NCBI GenBank assembly: GCA_024681275.1
Contig: JAILBD010000248.1
Span: 1 to 5,720, forward strand
From: Erysipelotrichaceae bacterium
GTDB lineage: Bacteria; Bacillota_I; Bacilli_A; Erysipelotrichales; Erysipelotrichaceae
DNA: 5,720 nucleotides
Direction of reading: 5' to 3'
Shown: positions 4,862-5,720 of the stretch, one piece after another
How positions within the stretch are numbered: the stretch's first letter is position 1
Layout: every line of letters begins with the position of its first letter
Notes under the pieces: model-generated
The model's input: the letters and a program-made list of their open reading frames with translations, nothing else
What the model was told of the DNA's origin: nothing
Database searches by the model: none
Translations under genes and position numbers: made by a program

Positions 4862-5720
4862 TTATGTAGCAGCTTCTGTCTTTTCCCTGTTCTCGATCAG
4901 GTAGGCGACGCCGCTCCTTCCATAACCGTAATTGTCCGCATTCTTCGCGACCGCGATCGCGGCACAGGTGAAACCCAATGCCTCGGCGACCGGGAAACAG
5001 AACCAGATCCCGTTCGGCCCGAAGACCCGCGGAAGGATGAAAGTCGTCGAAAGACGGAAGACGAAATTGCGCAGTATGGAAAGGATCGTCGCCGTCTTCT
5101 GCGCACTCAAAGAGACGAACATCCTGTTGATGATGATGCAACCGGCTGTGAAGATCGGCGCAAAGAGCTCCACCGTCAATCCGTAATAAGTCAGATCATA
5201 GAAAGACTGCGTATAGTTCTCCGGATTCATGAACAGCGAGACCAATGGTCTCTTCAGCATCTGACCCAGCAGCATCATTCCCGTGCAGCCGAAGAACCAG
5301 ACCTTCAGATTGTAGGAAAGGATCTTCTTCAGCATCCTCGGCCTGCCCGCACCGTAGTTGTAGGCGATGATCGGACCGACCGTCGTCGCATAGCCGATGA
5401 ACGCCGCATTCAGGATCTGCCTCAGGTCATTGACGATGGACCTGGCAGCGATGCCATCCGAACCGAGATAATACAGGATCGTCCTGTTCACGATCAGCAT
5501 CGTCAGCGACATCGTCATCGAATTGGTGACCTGCGAGATCGAATAATGGAAAGATTCATACAGCGTCTTGAAATAAGGACCTTCCGGCTTCACGAAACGG
5601 ATATCCCCGTTCCTGTTCTTCAGATAGAAGACGATACCGATCATGAAAGTCACGATGTGACCAAGGCTCGTGGCGATGCCCGCACCGGCGACACCCAAAC
5701 CCATCACAACGATCGTGATG
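4862..5720 (-). CDS. MATE-family multidrug/toxin efflux transporter, C-terminal part (5' end beyond right edge)
   Basis: The last 285 residues of an integral membrane protein are visible, and the frame is open to the right edge. The GTG at 5707 is an internal codon, since the conserved segment ITIVVMGLGVAGAGIATSLGH continues across it. Residues 5-35 of the fragment form one hydrophobic helix pair region typical of MATE mid-protein. The segment GPIIAYNYGAGRP (about 115-127) is the characteristic MATE signature of the second half, followed by several more hydrophobic helices (about 138-156, 180-205, 215-235, 238-258) and a charged cytoplasmic tail. Typical length is about 450 residues, so roughly the last two thirds are present. 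These transporters export cationic drugs or metabolites using Na+ or H+ gradients; specificity cannot be read. It appears to be the last gene of its unit, followed by a strong terminator. Confidence 0.88.
   Translation of the reverse strand, partial: ITIVVMGLGVAGAGIATSLGHIVTFMIGIVFYLKNRNGDIRFVKPEGPYFKTLYESFHYSISQVTNSMTMSLTMLIVNRTILYYLGSDGIAARSIVNDLRQILNAAFIGYATTVGPIIAYNYGAGRPRMLKKILSYNLKVWFFGCTGMMLLGQMLKRPLVSLFMNPENYTQSFYDLTYYGLTVELFAPIFTAGCIIINRMFVSLSAQKTATILSILRNFVFRLSTTFILPRVFGPNGIWFCFPVAEALGFTCAAIAVAKNADNYGYGRSGVAYLIENREKTEAAT

Noticed and set aside
5705..5707. GTG as a start codon of the transporter
   Set aside because: The hydrophobic MATE sequence continues upstream in frame to the window edge, and the remaining length is far below the family norm, so GTG is internal.
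1..5720. Search for defence, phage, transposon, CRISPR, tRNA or riboswitch content
   Set aside because: No integrase or transposase motifs, spaced direct repeats, cloverleaf or long structured leader were seen. Intergenic gaps are all below 100 bp and are accounted for by terminators, promoters and ribosome sites.

Overview
The window looks like ordinary chromosomal DNA from a low-to-mid GC Gram-positive bacterium. By eye the base composition is close to 50% GC. All eight genes lie on the minus strand, start sites are mostly purine-rich Shine-Dalgarno types, and three clear intrinsic terminators carry U-tracts. The protein set fits a gut-type member of Bacillota, perhaps Erysipelotrichia or a related clostridial group: single-domain DUF1349, AlkD-like glycosylase, YhfF-like ASCH protein, a cysteine-bearing flavodoxin-fold reductase, a Cof-type HAD phosphatase and a MATE transporter. 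The phylum is an inference from gene style, and the family within it is a guess.

Read in the direction of transcription (right to left), the layout has four transcription units. (1) 5720-4862 is the C-terminal part of a MATE-family efflux transporter, cut by the right edge and closed by a terminator with a UUCG tetraloop. (2) 4762-3009 is a tight three-gene operon: a DUF1349 concanavalin-like protein, an AlkD-like DNA alkylation-repair protein and an ASCH-domain protein. The gaps are 3 bp and a 4-bp ATGA overlap, and a terminator begins 2 bp after the last stop. (3) 2956-1766 is a single gene for a pyruvoyl-type phosphatidylserine-decarboxylase-like enzyme with a long N-terminal extension, with terminators on both sides. 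(4) 1691 to the left edge holds a metallophosphoesterase, a flavodoxin-like NAD(P)H/FMN oxidoreductase with a cysteine cluster, and the N-terminal 79 residues of a Cof-type HAD hydrolase. The last two are 12 bp apart.

Intergenic DNA is short (12, 62, 74, 52 and 99 bp, plus the 3-bp gap) and dense with signals. Each of the three junctions between units carries a terminator hairpin followed by an exact TATAAT. At two of them the TATAAT sits one base after the terminator T-tract, in the same arrangement CCTG-T(5 or 8)-GTATAATG. At the third, TATAAT lies six bases before the metallophosphoesterase ATG, which suggests a leaderless message.

No mobile element, CRISPR array, tRNA, rRNA or defence system is visible. 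The best leads are the decarboxylase, which resembles the non-canonical GGS-motif PSD-like branch where substrate cannot be assumed, the compact terminator/promoter junctions, and a roughly fourfold excess of GATC over random expectation.
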